Part shown: one piece after another, positions 22,611 to 32,028 of the stretch
Numbering within the stretch: the first letter of the stretch is position 1
Layout of the letters: each line of letters begins with the position of its first letter
From: Rhizobacter sp. Root404
GTDB lineage: Bacteria > Pseudomonadota > Gammaproteobacteria > Burkholderiales > Burkholderiaceae_C
Reading direction: 5' to 3'
NCBI RefSeq assembly: GCF_001425865.1
Contig: NZ_LMDS01000007.1
Coordinates: 125,156-189,155, forward strand
DNA: 64,000 nucleotides
Translations under genes and position numbers: made by a program
Notes under the pieces: model-generated
Database searches by the model: none
What the model was told of the DNA's origin: nothing
Seen by the model: the letters and a program-made list of their open reading frames with translations, nothing else

Positions 22611-25600
22611 ATGAACCTCTCCAAATTCTTCATCGACCGGCCGATCTTCGCCGGCGTGCTGTCGCTGCTGATCTTCCTCGGCGGCCTGATCGCCGTGCGC
22701 GGGTTGCCGATCTCCGAGTACCCCGATGTCGTGCCGCCCTCGATCGTCGTGCGCGCAACCTACCCGGGCGCGAACCCGAAGGTGATCGCCGAGACCGTCG
22801 CCACGCCCATCGAGGAGCAGATCAACGGCGTCGAGGGCATGCTCTACATGAGCAGCCAGGCGACGACCGACGGCCTGATGACGCTGACCGTCACCTTCAA
22901 GCTCGGCACCGACCCCGACAAGGCGCAGCAGCTGGTGCAGAACCGCGTCGCCCGCGCCGAGGCGCGTCTGCCCGAGGAAGTACGGCGCCTGGGCATCACC
23001 ACCGTCAAGAGCAGCGTCGACCTGACGATGGTCGTGCACCTGCTGTCGCCGAACGGCCGCTACGACATGACCTACCTGCGCAACTACGCGGTGCTCAACG
23101 TCAAGGACCGCCTCGCGCGCGTGCCCGGAGTCGGCGACGTGCAGCTGTTCGGGTCGGGCGACTACTCGATGCGCGTGTGGCTCGACCCGCAGAAGGTCGC
23201 GAACCGCGGCCTGTCGGCGAGCGACGTGGTCACCGCCATCCGGCAGCAGAACATCCAGGCCGCGGCCGGCGTGATCGGCGCGTCGCCGGGGCTGCAGGGG
23301 ATCGACGTGCAGCTCTCGGTCAACGCACAGGGCCGGCTGAGCAACGAGGAGGAGTTCGGCGAGATCATCGTCAAGACCGGCACCGACGGCGCGGTGACGC
23401 GGCTGCGCGACATCGCCCGCATCGAGCTCGGCGCGGCCGACTACTCGCTGCGCTCGTCGCTCGACAACAAGGACGCCGTCGCGGTGCCGATCTTCGCGGC
23501 GCCGGGCAGCAACGCCATCGCGATCAGCAACGGCGTGCGCGCGACCATGGAAGACGTCAAGAAGGCAATGCCCGAAGGCGTGACCTACGAGATCGTCTAC
23601 GACCCGACCCAGTTCGTGCGCGCCTCGATCGAATCGGTGGTGCACACGCTGCTCGAAGCGATCGCGCTGGTCGTGCTGGTGGTGATCCTGTTCCTGCAGA
23701 CCTGGCGCGCCTCGATCATCCCGCTGCTGGCGGTGCCCGTCGCGGTCGTCGGCACGTTCGCGGTGATGAGCGTGTTCGGCTTCTCGATCAATGCGCTGAG
23801 CCTGTTCGGGCTGGTGCTGGCGATCGGCATCGTCGTCGACGACGCGATCGTCGTGGTCGAGAACGTCGAGCGCAACATCGAGGGCGGCCTGACGCCGCGC
23901 GAGGCGACCTACCGCGCGATGCGCGAGGTCTCGGGCCCGATCATCGCGATCGCGCTGGTGCTGATCGCGGTGTTCGTGCCGCTCGCGTTCATCAGCGGGC
24001 TGACCGGCCAGTTCTACCGCCAGTTCGCGCTGACGATCGCGATCTCCACCGTGATCTCCGCGATCAACTCGCTGACACTGTCGCCCGCCCTGGCCGCGCT
24101 GCTGCTGAAGAGCCACGACGCGCCGAAGGACGCGCTGACCCGCGGCATGGACCGCGTGCTGGGCCGCTTCTTCCGCGCCTTCAACCGCGTGTTCCAGCGC
24201 GGCTCCAACGCGTACAGTGGCGGCGTGAAGACCGCGATCTCGCGCAAGGCGCTCACGCTGGCGGTCTACGCGGTGCTCGCGGTTGCGACGGTCGGCGTGT
24301 TCAAGCTCGTGCCGCACGGCTTCGTGCCGGCGCAGGACAAGCAGTACCTGATCGGCTTCGCGCAGCTGCCCGACGGTGCCACGCTCGACCGCACCGAGGA
24401 GGTGATCCGCCGCATGAACGGCATCGTCACCAAGCAGGCCGGTGTCGAGCACGCCATCGCGTTCCCGGGGCTGTCGATCAACGGCTTCACGAACAGCTCG
24501 AACTCGGGCATCGTGTTCGTCTCGCTGAAGGACTTCGACCAGCGCAAGACCAAGGACCTGTCCGCCGGTGCGATCGCGCAGAGCCTGAACGGCCAGTTCG
24601 GCCAGATCCAGGACGCGTTCATCGCGATCTTCCCGCCGCCGCCGGTGCAGGGCCTGGGCACGACCGGCGGCTTCAAGCTGCAGCTCGAAGACCGCGCCTC
24701 GCTCGGCTTCGACGCACTCGACGCCGCGCAGAAGGCCTTCATGGCCAAGGCCTACCAGACGCCCGAGCTGGCCGGCATGTTCTCGAGCTGGCAGGTCAAC
24801 GTGCCGCAGCTCTACGCCGACATCGACCGCACCAAGGCACGCCAGCTCGGCGTGCCGGTGACCGACATCTTCGACACGATGCAGATCTACCTCGGCAGCC
24901 TGTACGCGAACGACTTCAACAAGTTCGGCCGCACGTACTCGGTGCGGGTGCAGGCCGATGCGGCCTACCGCGCGCGGGCCGAGGACATCGGCGCGCTGAA
25001 GGTGCGCTCGACGACCGGCGAGATGGTGCCGCTGTCGGCGCTGATGAAGGTCACGCCGACCTTCGGGCCGGAGCGCGCGATGCGCTACAACGGGTTCCTG
25101 ACCGCCGACATCAACGGCGGCCCCGCGCCGGGCTTCTCGTCGGGCGAGGCGCAGGACGCGATCAAGCGCATCGCCGCCGAGACGCTGCCCGCCGGCATCG
25201 CGTACGAATGGACCGACCTGACCTACCAGGAGATCCTCGCCGGCAACTCGGCGTCGTTCGTGTTCGCGGTCGCGATCCTGCTGGTGTTCCTGGTGCTCGC
25301 CGCGCAGTACGAGAGCCTGACGCTGCCGCTCGCCATCCTGCTGATCGTGCCGATGGGCCTGCTCGCCGCGATGACCGGCGTGTGGCTGACCGACGGCGAC
25401 AACAACGTGTTCACGCAGATCGGCCTGATGGTGCTGGTGGGGTTGAGTGCGAAGAACGCGATCCTGATCGTCGAGTTCGCCCGCGAGCTGGAGTTCGCCG
25501 GGCGCACGCCGATGCAGGCCGCGATCGAGGCGAGTCGCCTGCGCCTGCGGCCGATCCTGATGACCTCGATGGCGTTCGTGATGGGCGTGCTGCCGCTGGT

Positions 25601-25871
25601 GCTCGCGAGCGGCGCCGGCGCCGAGATGCGCCAGGCGATGGGCATCGCGGTGTTCGCCGGGATGATCGGCGTCACCGCGTTCGGCATCTTCCTGACGCCG
25701 GTGTTCTACGTGCTGGTGCGCCGGCTGACCGGCAACCGGCCGCTGAAGCTGCATGGCGACGTGCCGCATTTGGACGCCGCGCACGCGATCGGTGGCCATG
25801 TGGGTGGCGGCGGCGGCGCGAGCCACCCGCTGACACCGCAACCGGCCGCGCCGCTGCGCCTGCCGGAATGA
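22611..25871 (+). CDS. RND efflux inner-membrane transporter, HAE1 family
   Basis: A 1086-residue proton-driven drug efflux pump of the MexF/AcrB type. The N-terminus SKFFIDRPIFAGVLSLLIF, the TM4 proton-relay aspartates Asp410-Asp411 in GIVVDDAIVVVENVERN and TM10 Lys948 in GLSAKNAILIVEFA are intact, so the pump should be functional. Two large periplasmic loops lie between TM1-2 and TM7-8. The C-terminal tail has a Gly-rich HVGGGGGASH segment. Its stop sits 17 bases before the outer-membrane factor start. Substrates cannot be predicted; MexF-like pumps often export chloramphenicol-type or aromatic compounds. Confidence 0.96.
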   Translation: MNLSKFFIDRPIFAGVLSLLIFLGGLIAVRGLPISEYPDVVPPSIVVRATYPGANPKVIAETVATPIEEQINGVEGMLYMSSQATTDGLMTLTVTFKLGTDPDKAQQLVQNRVARAEARLPEEVRRLGITTVKSSVDLTMVVHLLSPNGRYDMTYLRNYAVLNVKDRLARVPGVGDVQLFGSGDYSMRVWLDPQKVANRGLSASDVVTAIRQQNIQAAAGVIGASPGLQGIDVQLSVNAQGRLSNEEEFGEIIVKTGTDGAVTRLRDIARIELGAADYSLRSSLDNKDAVAVPIFAAPGSNAIAISNGVRATMEDVKKAMPEGVTYEIVYDPTQFVRASIESVVHTLLEAIALVVLVVILFLQTWRASIIPLLAVPVAVVGTFAVMSVFGFSINALSLFGLVLAIGIVVDDAIVVVENVERNIEGGLTPREATYRAMREVSGPIIAIALVLIAVFVPLAFISGLTGQFYRQFALTIAISTVISAINSLTLSPALAALLLKSHDAPKDALTRGMDRVLGRFFRAFNRVFQRGSNAYSGGVKTAISRKALTLAVYAVLAVATVGVFKLVPHGFVPAQDKQYLIGFAQLPDGATLDRTEEVIRRMNGIVTKQAGVEHAIAFPGLSINGFTNSSNSGIVFVSLKDFDQRKTKDLSAGAIAQSLNGQFGQIQDAFIAIFPPPPVQGLGTTGGFKLQLEDRASLGFDALDAAQKAFMAKAYQTPELAGMFSSWQVNVPQLYADIDRTKARQLGVPVTDIFDTMQIYLGSLYANDFNKFGRTYSVRVQADAAYRARAEDIGALKVRSTTGEMVPLSALMKVTPTFGPERAMRYNGFLTADINGGPAPGFSSGEAQDAIKRIAAETLPAGIAYEWTDLTYQEILAGNSASFVFAVAILLVFLVLAAQYESLTLPLAILLIVPMGLLAAMTGVWLTDGDNNVFTQIGLMVLVGLSAKNAILIVEFARELEFAGRTPMQAAIEASRLRLRPILMTSMAFVMGVLPLVLASGAGAEMRQAMGIAVFAGMIGVTAFGIFLTPVFYVLVRRLTGNRPLKLHGDVPHLDAAHAIGGHVGGGGGASHPLTPQPAAPLRLPE

Positions 25872-25888
25872 AACTGGAAGGACACGAC

Positions 25889-27319
25889 ATGAACAAGACC
25901 CTGTTCTCGACCCGCTGGACGCTCGCGCCGCTGCTGGCCGCGCTGATCCTCGCCGGCTGCGCCTCGGCGCCGGTCGTTGAGCCGATCGCGCCGCCCGCCG
26001 CACCGACCGCGTTCAAGGAACTCGACGGCCGCTGGGCCGCGATCCCGCCCGCCGAGGCGCAGCCGCGCGGCGAGTGGTGGAAGGCCTTCGCCGATCCGCG
26101 GCTCGACGAGCTGGTCGCGCGCGCCGAGCGCAGCAACACCAGCCTGCAACTCGCCGCGGCGCGCCTCGCACAGGCCCGCGCGCTGGTGCGCGCCGCCGAC
26201 GCCGACCGCCTGCCGCAGATCGGCCTCGGCGCCGGCGTGAACCGCGGCAGCGCGAGCCCGGCCTTCGGCACGACGGCGCCGGCCACCACGATCAACGCCG
26301 GCGCCAGCATCTCGTACGAGGCCGACCTGTTCGGCCGCCTCGCGAAGGCGAGCCGGGCAGCGACGCTCGACGCGCAGGCGCGCGAGGCGCTGGTGCAGAG
26401 CACGCGGCTGCTGGTGCAGTCCGATGTCGCGCAGGCGTACTTCGGCCTGCGCGCGCTCGACGCCGAACGCGCGCTGGTGCGGCAGACCGTCGTCGCCTAC
26501 CGCGACACGCTGCGTCTGACCGAGCGGCGCTTCGCCGCCGGCGATGTCGCCGAACTCGACCTCGCCCGCGTGCAGACCGAGGTCGCCGCGACCGAGTCGC
26601 AGGCGCTCGCGCTCGACCGGCGCCGCGCCGAACTGGAGCACGCGCTCGCGGTGCTGGTCGGCGATGTGCCGAGCGCACTGAATGTCGCCGAGGCGGACTG
26701 GACCGGCGCGTTGCCGCAGGTGCCGCCCGGCGTGCCGAGCACCGTGCTCGCCCGCCGCCCCGACGTGGCCGCGGCGCAGCGCGCGATGCAGGCGGCGCAG
26801 ACCCGCGTCGGCGTCGCGCAGGCTGCGTGGTTCCCGGACGTGTCGCTGACCGCTTCCGGTGGCTTCGCGTCGACCGACATCGGCGACCTGTTCAAGTGGT
26901 CGGCGCGCGCCTGGGGCGTCGGCGCGCTGCTGTCGCTGCCGATCTTCGACGGCGGCCGCCGCGAGGCCGGCGTGCAGAACGCGAGCGCGCAATGGGATGC
27001 GGTGGCCGCGGGCTACCGCGAGCAGGTGCTGGTCGCGTTCCGCGAAGTCGAGGACCAGCTGTCGGCGCTGCGGCTGCTGGCCGACCAGGCCGCGGCGCAG
27101 GCGCAGGCCGTGGACGCTGCGAGCCGCGCGACGGTGCTGTCGACCTCGCGCTACCGCAACGGCTACGTCAGCCAGCTCGAACTGCTGGACGCGCGCCGCA
27201 GCGAGCTCGCGAACCGGCGCCAGGCGCTGCAGGTGCGCGCCGCGCAGTACCAGTCCACGATCGGGCTGATCCGCGCGCTCGGCGGCGGCTGGGACGCGAC
27301 CGGGGCGCGCAAGGGCTGA
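25889..27319 (+). CDS. NodT-family outer-membrane efflux lipoprotein
   Basis: A 476-residue TolC/OprM-type channel. The lipobox LILAGC makes Cys24 the lipidated residue. Two OEP repeats follow (about 60-250 and 270-470), with EADLFGRL and LLSLPIFDGGRREAGV typical of the beta-barrel junctions. The start is the ATG preceded by GGAAGGAC; an upstream in-frame ATG at 25868 overlaps the pump stop and would disrupt the signal peptide. It completes the tripartite pump. Confidence 0.94.
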   Translation: MNKTLFSTRWTLAPLLAALILAGCASAPVVEPIAPPAAPTAFKELDGRWAAIPPAEAQPRGEWWKAFADPRLDELVARAERSNTSLQLAAARLAQARALVRAADADRLPQIGLGAGVNRGSASPAFGTTAPATTINAGASISYEADLFGRLAKASRAATLDAQAREALVQSTRLLVQSDVAQAYFGLRALDAERALVRQTVVAYRDTLRLTERRFAAGDVAELDLARVQTEVAATESQALALDRRRAELEHALAVLVGDVPSALNVAEADWTGALPQVPPGVPSTVLARRPDVAAAQRAMQAAQTRVGVAQAAWFPDVSLTASGGFASTDIGDLFKWSARAWGVGALLSLPIFDGGRREAGVQNASAQWDAVAAGYREQVLVAFREVEDQLSALRLLADQAAAQAQAVDAASRATVLSTSRYRNGYVSQLELLDARRSELANRRQALQVRAAQYQSTIGLIRALGGGWDATGARKG

Positions 27320-27333
27320 GCGACACTGGCGGC

Positions 27334-28329
27334 ATGACCGCCGCACCGTTGTTCTCGGGAATCCTGTTCGCCCTCGCGGCCGGGCTGATGTGGGGCCTGG
27401 TGTTCGTCGGCCCGCTGCTGCTGCCCGAGTACCCGGCCACGCTGCAGTCGTTCGGCCGCTACCTCGCGTTCGGCCTGATCGCGCTGCCGCTGGCCTGGTT
27501 CGACCGCGGCAGGCTGAAGCAGCTGGTGCGTGCCGACTGGATCGAGGCGTTGAAGCTCGCGCTGGTGGGCAACATCGTCTACTACCTGTTCCTCGCGAGC
27601 GCGATCCAGCGAGCCGGCGGGCCGCTGCCGACGATGATCATCGGCACGCTGCCGGTCGTGATCGCCATCACCTCGAAGCTGCGCACCGCGCGCGTGGGCA
27701 CCCGCGCCGAGGCGCCGCTGGCGTGGGGGCGGCTGCTGCCGTCGCTGCTGCTGATCGGCGCCGGCATCGCGCTGGTCAACCGCGTCGAGCTCGAGCACCT
27801 GCGCGCCGACCCGAACGCCGATCTCGCGCGCTATGCGATCGGCGGCCTGCTCGCGATCGGCGCGGTCGCGTGCTGGACCTGGTACCCGATCCGCAATGCC
27901 GAATGGCTGCGCGCCCACCCCGACCGCAGCCCGCGCGGCTGGGCCACCGCGCAGGGGTTGATGACGCTGCCGCTGGCACTCGTCGGCTACGCGCTCACCT
28001 GGCTGTGCCACCTGGCGAGCGGCGATCCGTTCCCGCTGCCGTTCGGCCCGCGCGCCGCGGATTTCGTGCTGCTGATGTTCGCGATCGGGCTGTTCTCGTC
28101 GTGGCTCGGCACGCTGTGCTGGAACGAGGCCAGCCAGCGCCTGCCGCCGACGCTGTCCGGCCAGCTGATCGTGTTCGAGACGCTGGCCGCGCTCAGCTAC
28201 GCGTTCGTGTTGCGAAAGAGCTGGCCACAGGCGGGCACGCTCGTCGGCGTGGCGCTGCTGATCGCCGGTGTGATCTGGGCGGTGCGCACGCAACCGGCGC
28301 AGGCGACAGTGGACGCGCACCCCAACTGA
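27334..28329 (+). CDS. DMT superfamily (EamA-type) permease
   Basis: A 331-residue membrane protein with about ten predicted segments arranged as two EamA-like halves (residues 8-120 and 165-320). SGILFALAAGLMWGLVFVGP and GLFSSWLGTLCWNEASQRLP are typical. Family members export amino acids, metabolites or drugs; substrate unknown. The ATG at 27334 has no Shine-Dalgarno sequence, but GACACT lies 6 bases upstream, so it may have its own near-leaderless promoter in addition to read-through from the efflux operon 14 bases away. Confidence 0.88.
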   Translation: MTAAPLFSGILFALAAGLMWGLVFVGPLLLPEYPATLQSFGRYLAFGLIALPLAWFDRGRLKQLVRADWIEALKLALVGNIVYYLFLASAIQRAGGPLPTMIIGTLPVVIAITSKLRTARVGTRAEAPLAWGRLLPSLLLIGAGIALVNRVELEHLRADPNADLARYAIGGLLAIGAVACWTWYPIRNAEWLRAHPDRSPRGWATAQGLMTLPLALVGYALTWLCHLASGDPFPLPFGPRAADFVLLMFAIGLFSSWLGTLCWNEASQRLPPTLSGQLIVFETLAALSYAFVLRKSWPQAGTLVGVALLIAGVIWAVRTQPAQATVDAHPN

Positions 28330-28846
28330 GGCGGCGGCTTGTCGCGCTGCGGTCAGAGGCATCGATTTTGTCGACGGACCGGGGTGCGCAGGACGCGCCA
28401 ATCGCGTCGGCTCACGCCCCGGCCATGGCGACATGCCGCGATCGGATGGCGAGGGCGCACGAGCGGCCCTGGTCGTGGGGAACACCGGCCTGGGTAGGTG
28501 GAATGAGAGACCTCGAGCATGCGGGTGTGTTCACGGCGATCCTGGCCGTCGGTGGTGTCGGCGTGCTGCTGTTCCCATTTCTCAGTTCGCTCGGATGCCT
28601 GTGGCGAACGCGCCATCCAGGTTCCTCTCTTGCCGTCCCGGAGCGGCCCCACCGTTGCACCCGACCCTGCGCACCTGGAGCGCTCGACCTGCTCGGGACG
28701 TGCCGTGAACCACTCGGTCGATGTGAACGACCGGTCCGGCATGCGCGCGGACGGCTCGTCGCAAACGCCTGTCGCGAAGCGGTCGACCCGCCGAAAGTGA
28801 CGCCATCGATGACATCCCGTCGTCGAGCCACCCCAGGAGATTCACG
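28330..28846. other. 517-base region without a recognisable gene
   Basis: Open frames exist on both strands, but their products (for example 28503-28850 plus and 28353-28742 minus) are arginine/proline-rich and lack any family signature or the codon pattern of neighbouring genes. Local GC is lower than average. It may hold the promoter region of the small cysteine-rich gene, or be gene remains. No convincing -10/-35 pair or terminator is seen. Confidence 0.5.
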
Positions 28847-29023
28847 ATGAACGACGACCAGCAACCCACCCGCTGCACCTGCGCGAACTGCACGGGAGCG
28901 TCCTGCCGCTGCGGCTGCCAGACCCGCGCCACGCAGGTCGCGGCCCCGCCCGCCACCCCGGCCGCTTGCGCTTGCGGCTCGTCGTGCCCCTTCGGCGCGG
29001 CTTGCACCTGCCCGAAGGCCTGA
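28847..29023 (+). CDS. Small cysteine-rich metallothionein-like protein
   Basis: A 58-residue protein with 11 cysteines, no histidines and only one aromatic residue. The cysteines form two clusters: C10-x-C12-x2-C15-x4-C20-x-C22-x-C24 and C41-x-C43-x3-C47-x5-C53-x-C55, joined by a 16-residue Ala/Pro/Thr linker. Cys-x-Cys pairs in two domains around a flexible linker are the architecture of metallothioneins, which bind Zn, Cd or Cu(I) in the cytoplasm. AGGAGA 6 bases before the ATG strongly supports translation. It is followed 15 bases later by the DUF2938 membrane protein. The exact family is not recognised; a metal-cluster role is inferred from composition. Confidence 0.78.
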   Translation: MNDDQQPTRCTCANCTGASCRCGCQTRATQVAAPPATPAACACGSSCPFGAACTCPKA

Positions 29024-29038
29024 CCGACAGGCGCGGCC

Positions 29039-29533
29039 ATGGACAGCTTTGCGCTTGCCTTCCTCGGCGGCATCGTCGGCGCCGTCCTGATGGACATCGC
29101 CGAGGCCGCGATGGCCCGGGTCGGCATCGGGAGCGGCGTCCAGGTCGCCCTGGTCGGCCGCTGGGTTCTGGGTCTCACGCGGGGACGCCTGGCCCACGCC
29201 GACATCCGCGCATCGCCCGCGCTGCCGCACGAGGCCGGTGTGGGATGGGCGTTCCACTTCCTCGTCGGCGGCGGCGGCGTGGCGCTCGTCTACCCCGGCG
29301 CCCGGCTGGTCATGGGGCTGCCTGCATCCGATGACCCGGTCCTGGGCGGTCTGATGTTCGGTCTGGTCACGTCGCTGTTGCCCTGGCTGGTGCTGCTGCC
29401 CGCCTTCGGCTGGGGCTGGTTCGGCCGGCGCGGCCCGCGCGGCGCCCATGCGCTGCTGGCCAGCCCGCTCTCCCACATCCCGTACGGCCTCGGCCTCGGC
29501 GTCGTCATGGCAATCGGCACCGGATACCCATAG
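29039..29533 (+). CDS. DUF2938 integral membrane protein
   Basis: A 164-residue protein with four predicted membrane segments (about 5-25, 62-82, 98-118, 138-158). LVGRWVLGL, GVGWAFHFLVG and ASPLSHIPYGLGLG are the conserved DUF2938 blocks. Function unknown. It starts 15 bases after the cysteine-rich gene and is probably co-transcribed, which may hint at a metal- or stress-related role. Confidence 0.85.
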   Translation: MDSFALAFLGGIVGAVLMDIAEAAMARVGIGSGVQVALVGRWVLGLTRGRLAHADIRASPALPHEAGVGWAFHFLVGGGGVALVYPGARLVMGLPASDDPVLGGLMFGLVTSLLPWLVLLPAFGWGWFGRRGPRGAHALLASPLSHIPYGLGLGVVMAIGTGYP

Positions 29534-29540
29534 GCCGCGC

Positions 29541-29569
29541 TTGGCGGTGGATCACCCTGGCCCTAGAGT
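29541..29569 (+). promoter_or_regulatory. Promoter of the first LytS/LytTR pair
   Basis: TTGGCG (29541-29546), a 17-base spacer and TAGAGT (29564-29569) make a reasonable sigma-70 promoter, placed just after the DUF2938 stop. The start would be near 29576, giving a leader of about 30 bases. Confidence 0.65.
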
Positions 29570-29606
29570 CGGATCAGCACCGCCCGTCGCAACACCGTTG
29601 CCCGCC

Positions 29607-30686
29607 ATGCCTCCGTCAAGCCTCCCCCTCGCCCGCGCCTGGCCCGACCGGCTCAAGGTCGCGCTGTCCGTGATCGGCGCTGCCGTCGCGTTCTGGGCCC
29701 TGGCCTCGACGCTGCTGTACGTCCTCGTGCCCGGGCTCGAAACCTACCCGCGGCTGCTGGTGTTCCATGAATGCGTCGGCCTGACCATGATGGCGTGCGT
29801 GTTCGTGCTGCTGCGAACCCGCCGGTTCGACCGTTTCAGGCCCGCGCTGCGCTGGGTGCTGATCGGGTTGATCGCCATTCCGGTCGGCTACTTCGTGGGA
29901 CACCAGTTCGCGTTTCTCGCGCTGGGCGAACCGATGCGCATGGTGGGCCACCAGCAGATCAGCCTGATCCCGATTCTCTTCACCGTGCTGGCGGGCGGCA
30001 TCGCCCTGAACTTTTTTGCGACGAGGGAGACCCTCGCGAAGGAAGCGACGGCACGCTCCGAAGCACAGCGGCTCGCGGTCGAAGCCCAGCTGCGGCTGCT
30101 GCGCGCCCAGCTCGATCCGCACATGCTTTTCAATTCGCTGGCCAATGTGCGTTCACTGGTGCGCGAGGACGTGGACCGCGCCGAGACAATGATCGACCAG
30201 CTCATCGTCTATCTGCGCAGCGCGCTGGTCGCGTCGCAAACCGAATCGGTGGCACTCAGCCGGGAATTCGCGCAATTGCGCGCCTACCTGGACATCATGG
30301 CCGTGCGCATGGGGCCGCGCCTGAGCTATCGGCTCGAGCTGCCCACCGCCCTGGAGCGCAGCACGGTGCCCCCGATGCTGCTGCAGCCGCTGGTGGAAAA
30401 CGCCATCAAACATGGCCTGGAACCCAAGGTGGGCCACGGCAGCATCGAGATCGTGGCGCGCGCGCTGCCCGCGGGCATCGAGATCCGCGTGAGTGACAGC
30501 GGCCTGGGGCTGCCGCCCGACGCGCAGGACGACCTTTCGGCGCCCTCCACCCCGTCGGCCCCTGCCGGCTATGGGCTGCAGCATGTGCGGGATCGCCTGC
30601 GCGTGCTCTACGGCCCTGCGGCCCGCCTCGACCTCGAACGCCGAGACCCCAGCGGCATCAGCGCCGTCGTATTCATCCCGACCTGA
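29607..30686 (+). CDS. LytS/YehU-type sensor histidine kinase
   Basis: A 359-residue membrane kinase. Four membrane segments (about 15-35, 46-63, 82-100, 110-130) form a sensor with no large external loop. A coiled-coil linker leads to the His_kinase domain: the phosphoacceptor His172 is in LDPHMLFNSLANV and the ATP-binding N-box is LLQPLVENAIKHGLEPK, followed by DSGLGLPPD and GYGLQHVRDRL. All residues needed for activity are present. The response regulator begins 25 bases downstream and is the obvious partner. The ATG at 29607 is the first after the promoter; no strong ribosome site is visible. Confidence 0.92.
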   Translation: MPPSSLPLARAWPDRLKVALSVIGAAVAFWALASTLLYVLVPGLETYPRLLVFHECVGLTMMACVFVLLRTRRFDRFRPALRWVLIGLIAIPVGYFVGHQFAFLALGEPMRMVGHQQISLIPILFTVLAGGIALNFFATRETLAKEATARSEAQRLAVEAQLRLLRAQLDPHMLFNSLANVRSLVREDVDRAETMIDQLIVYLRSALVASQTESVALSREFAQLRAYLDIMAVRMGPRLSYRLELPTALERSTVPPMLLQPLVENAIKHGLEPKVGHGSIEIVARALPAGIEIRVSDSGLGLPPDAQDDLSAPSTPSAPAGYGLQHVRDRLRVLYGPAARLDLERRDPSGISAVVFIPT

Positions 30687-30711
30687 TGTGCCGCCTGCCG
30701 AGGACACCTGC

Positions 30712-31518
30712 ATGACTCCGAGCCAAATGCCGACTGCCGTGATCGCCGAGGACGAGCCGGTTCTCGCCCGCACACTCGCGCGCCTGCTGGACCAGGCGTG
30801 GCCCGAACTGCGCATCGTCGGCGTCGCAGCCGACGGCCTCGGGGCCACCGAGCTCGCCCTGGCGTCGCTGCCCGACGTGATGTTCCTCGACATCAAGATG
30901 CCTGGCCGCACCGGCATCGAGGTGGCCGAGGTCGTGGCCGACGAGTGGCCCGACGACCGCGCCGAACCCTTGTTCGTGTTCATCACCGCCTACGACAACT
31001 TCGCCGTCCCGGCGTTCGAACGCGCCGCCGTCGACTACCTGCTCAAGCCTGCGACGCCCGACCGTCTGCAGCAGAGCGTGGATCGGCTGAAGGCGCGACT
31101 GGCGCAGCGGGCGGCGTCACCCCAGGCGGGCGACATGGCGGCGCTGATGCGGCGCGTGCAAGCCATCGCCGGGCCCGAGAGCGAATCGGGCGAGCGCATC
31201 AAGGTCATACGCGCGGGCGTGGGCAACACCGTGCGAATGATTCCGCTGGCCGACGTGGTCTGCTTCGAGGCCACCGAAAAGTATGTGAACGTCGTGACCC
31301 CGACCGGCGAGGCGCTGGTGCGCATGAGCCTGCGCGAACTGATGGCCCGCATCGACTCGACCGACTTCATCCAGGTGCATCGCAGCGTGATGGTCAATTC
31401 GAGCGCGATCGTCAGCGCCACGCGCGACGAGAACGGACATTACAGCCTGAGCCTGCGCGGGCTGCAGCGGCCGCTGAAGGTCAGCCGCGCCTTCGGGCAC
31501 CTGTTCCGGCCGATGTAG
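30712..31518 (+). CDS. LytTR-family response regulator
   Basis: A 268-residue regulator: receiver domain (residues 8-125) with acidic pair Glu13-Asp14, phosphoacceptor Asp60 in MFLDIKMPG and conserved Lys in YLLKPA, then a LytTR DNA-binding domain (about 160-266: EATEKYVNVVTPTGEALVRM, FIQVHRSVMVN). LytTR regulators bind direct repeats. GAGGAC 6 bases upstream supports the start. It forms a pair with the preceding kinase. Its stop lies 6 bases from the convergent TPM gene. Confidence 0.94.
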   Translation: MTPSQMPTAVIAEDEPVLARTLARLLDQAWPELRIVGVAADGLGATELALASLPDVMFLDIKMPGRTGIEVAEVVADEWPDDRAEPLFVFITAYDNFAVPAFERAAVDYLLKPATPDRLQQSVDRLKARLAQRAASPQAGDMAALMRRVQAIAGPESESGERIKVIRAGVGNTVRMIPLADVVCFEATEKYVNVVTPTGEALVRMSLRELMARIDSTDFIQVHRSVMVNSSAIVSATRDENGHYSLSLRGLQRPLKVSRAFGHLFRPM

Positions 31519-31524
31519 GCGGTG

Positions 31525-32028
31525 TCAGCGCAGGTACGGCGCGTCCGGCAACTCGTTCGGATTGGTCTCGCCGGGCGCGAGCGGGTAGTGCTTCGCGAGC
31601 AAGGCGTCGACCGCGTCGATCGCCTGGTTCAGCCCGACCTCGAACTCGCCGGCCTTGAACGCGGCACTCATCGTCGCGGTGATGCGCGTCCACTCGGCGG
31701 CGTCGACGTGACGCGCGACGCCACGGTCGGCGACGAGCTCGATCGCATGCTCGGCCAGCAGCAGGTAGATCAGCACGCCGTTGTTGTGCTCGGTGTCCCA
31801 GACGCGCAGCTTGCCGAACATCATCACGGCGCGCTCGCGGGTCGGCGCGTCGCGCTTGAGGTAGCTGATCGGCAGGCCGGCCTCGATGCAGACGCGAATC
31901 TCGCCGCTGTGGCGCCGCTCGCTCGCGGCCACGCGTTGCTCGATGCGCTGCATCGCGCCGTCGCCGAGCAGGCGCTTGGCATCGCGCGCGTCGAGCCGCT
32001 GGTGCCTGAAAGTGCGCAGCCAGTCCAT
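31525..32028 (-). CDS. TPM-domain protein (second of two)
   Basis: A 167-residue cytoplasmic protein with one TPM (TLP18.3/Psb32/MOLO-1) domain, about residues 35-150: SGEIRVCIEAGLPISYL, RAVMMFGKLRVWDTEHNNGV and IELVADRGVARHVDAAEW. It lacks the signal peptide and glycine-rich tail of its upstream neighbour. The ATG shares one base with that gene's stop (TGATG), so translation is coupled. Third gene of the lemA-TPM-TPM operon, a common bacterial set linked to envelope maintenance but of unknown mechanism. Confidence 0.9.
   Translation of the reverse strand: MDWLRTFRHQRLDARDAKRLLGDGAMQRIEQRVAASERRHSGEIRVCIEAGLPISYLKRDAPTRERAVMMFGKLRVWDTEHNNGVLIYLLLAEHAIELVADRGVARHVDAAEWTRITATMSAAFKAGEFEVGLNQAIDAVDALLAKHYPLAPGETNPNELPDAPYLR

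Noticed and set aside
22047..26003. A 1318-codon minus-strand open frame opposite the RND pump genes
   Set aside because: The product is His/Arg/Gln-rich, without a family, and antisense to intact pump genes.
28503..28850. A possible membrane protein upstream of the metallothionein-like gene
   Set aside because: Only one short hydrophobic stretch, no ribosome site, and Arg/Pro-rich remainder. Not enough to call a gene.
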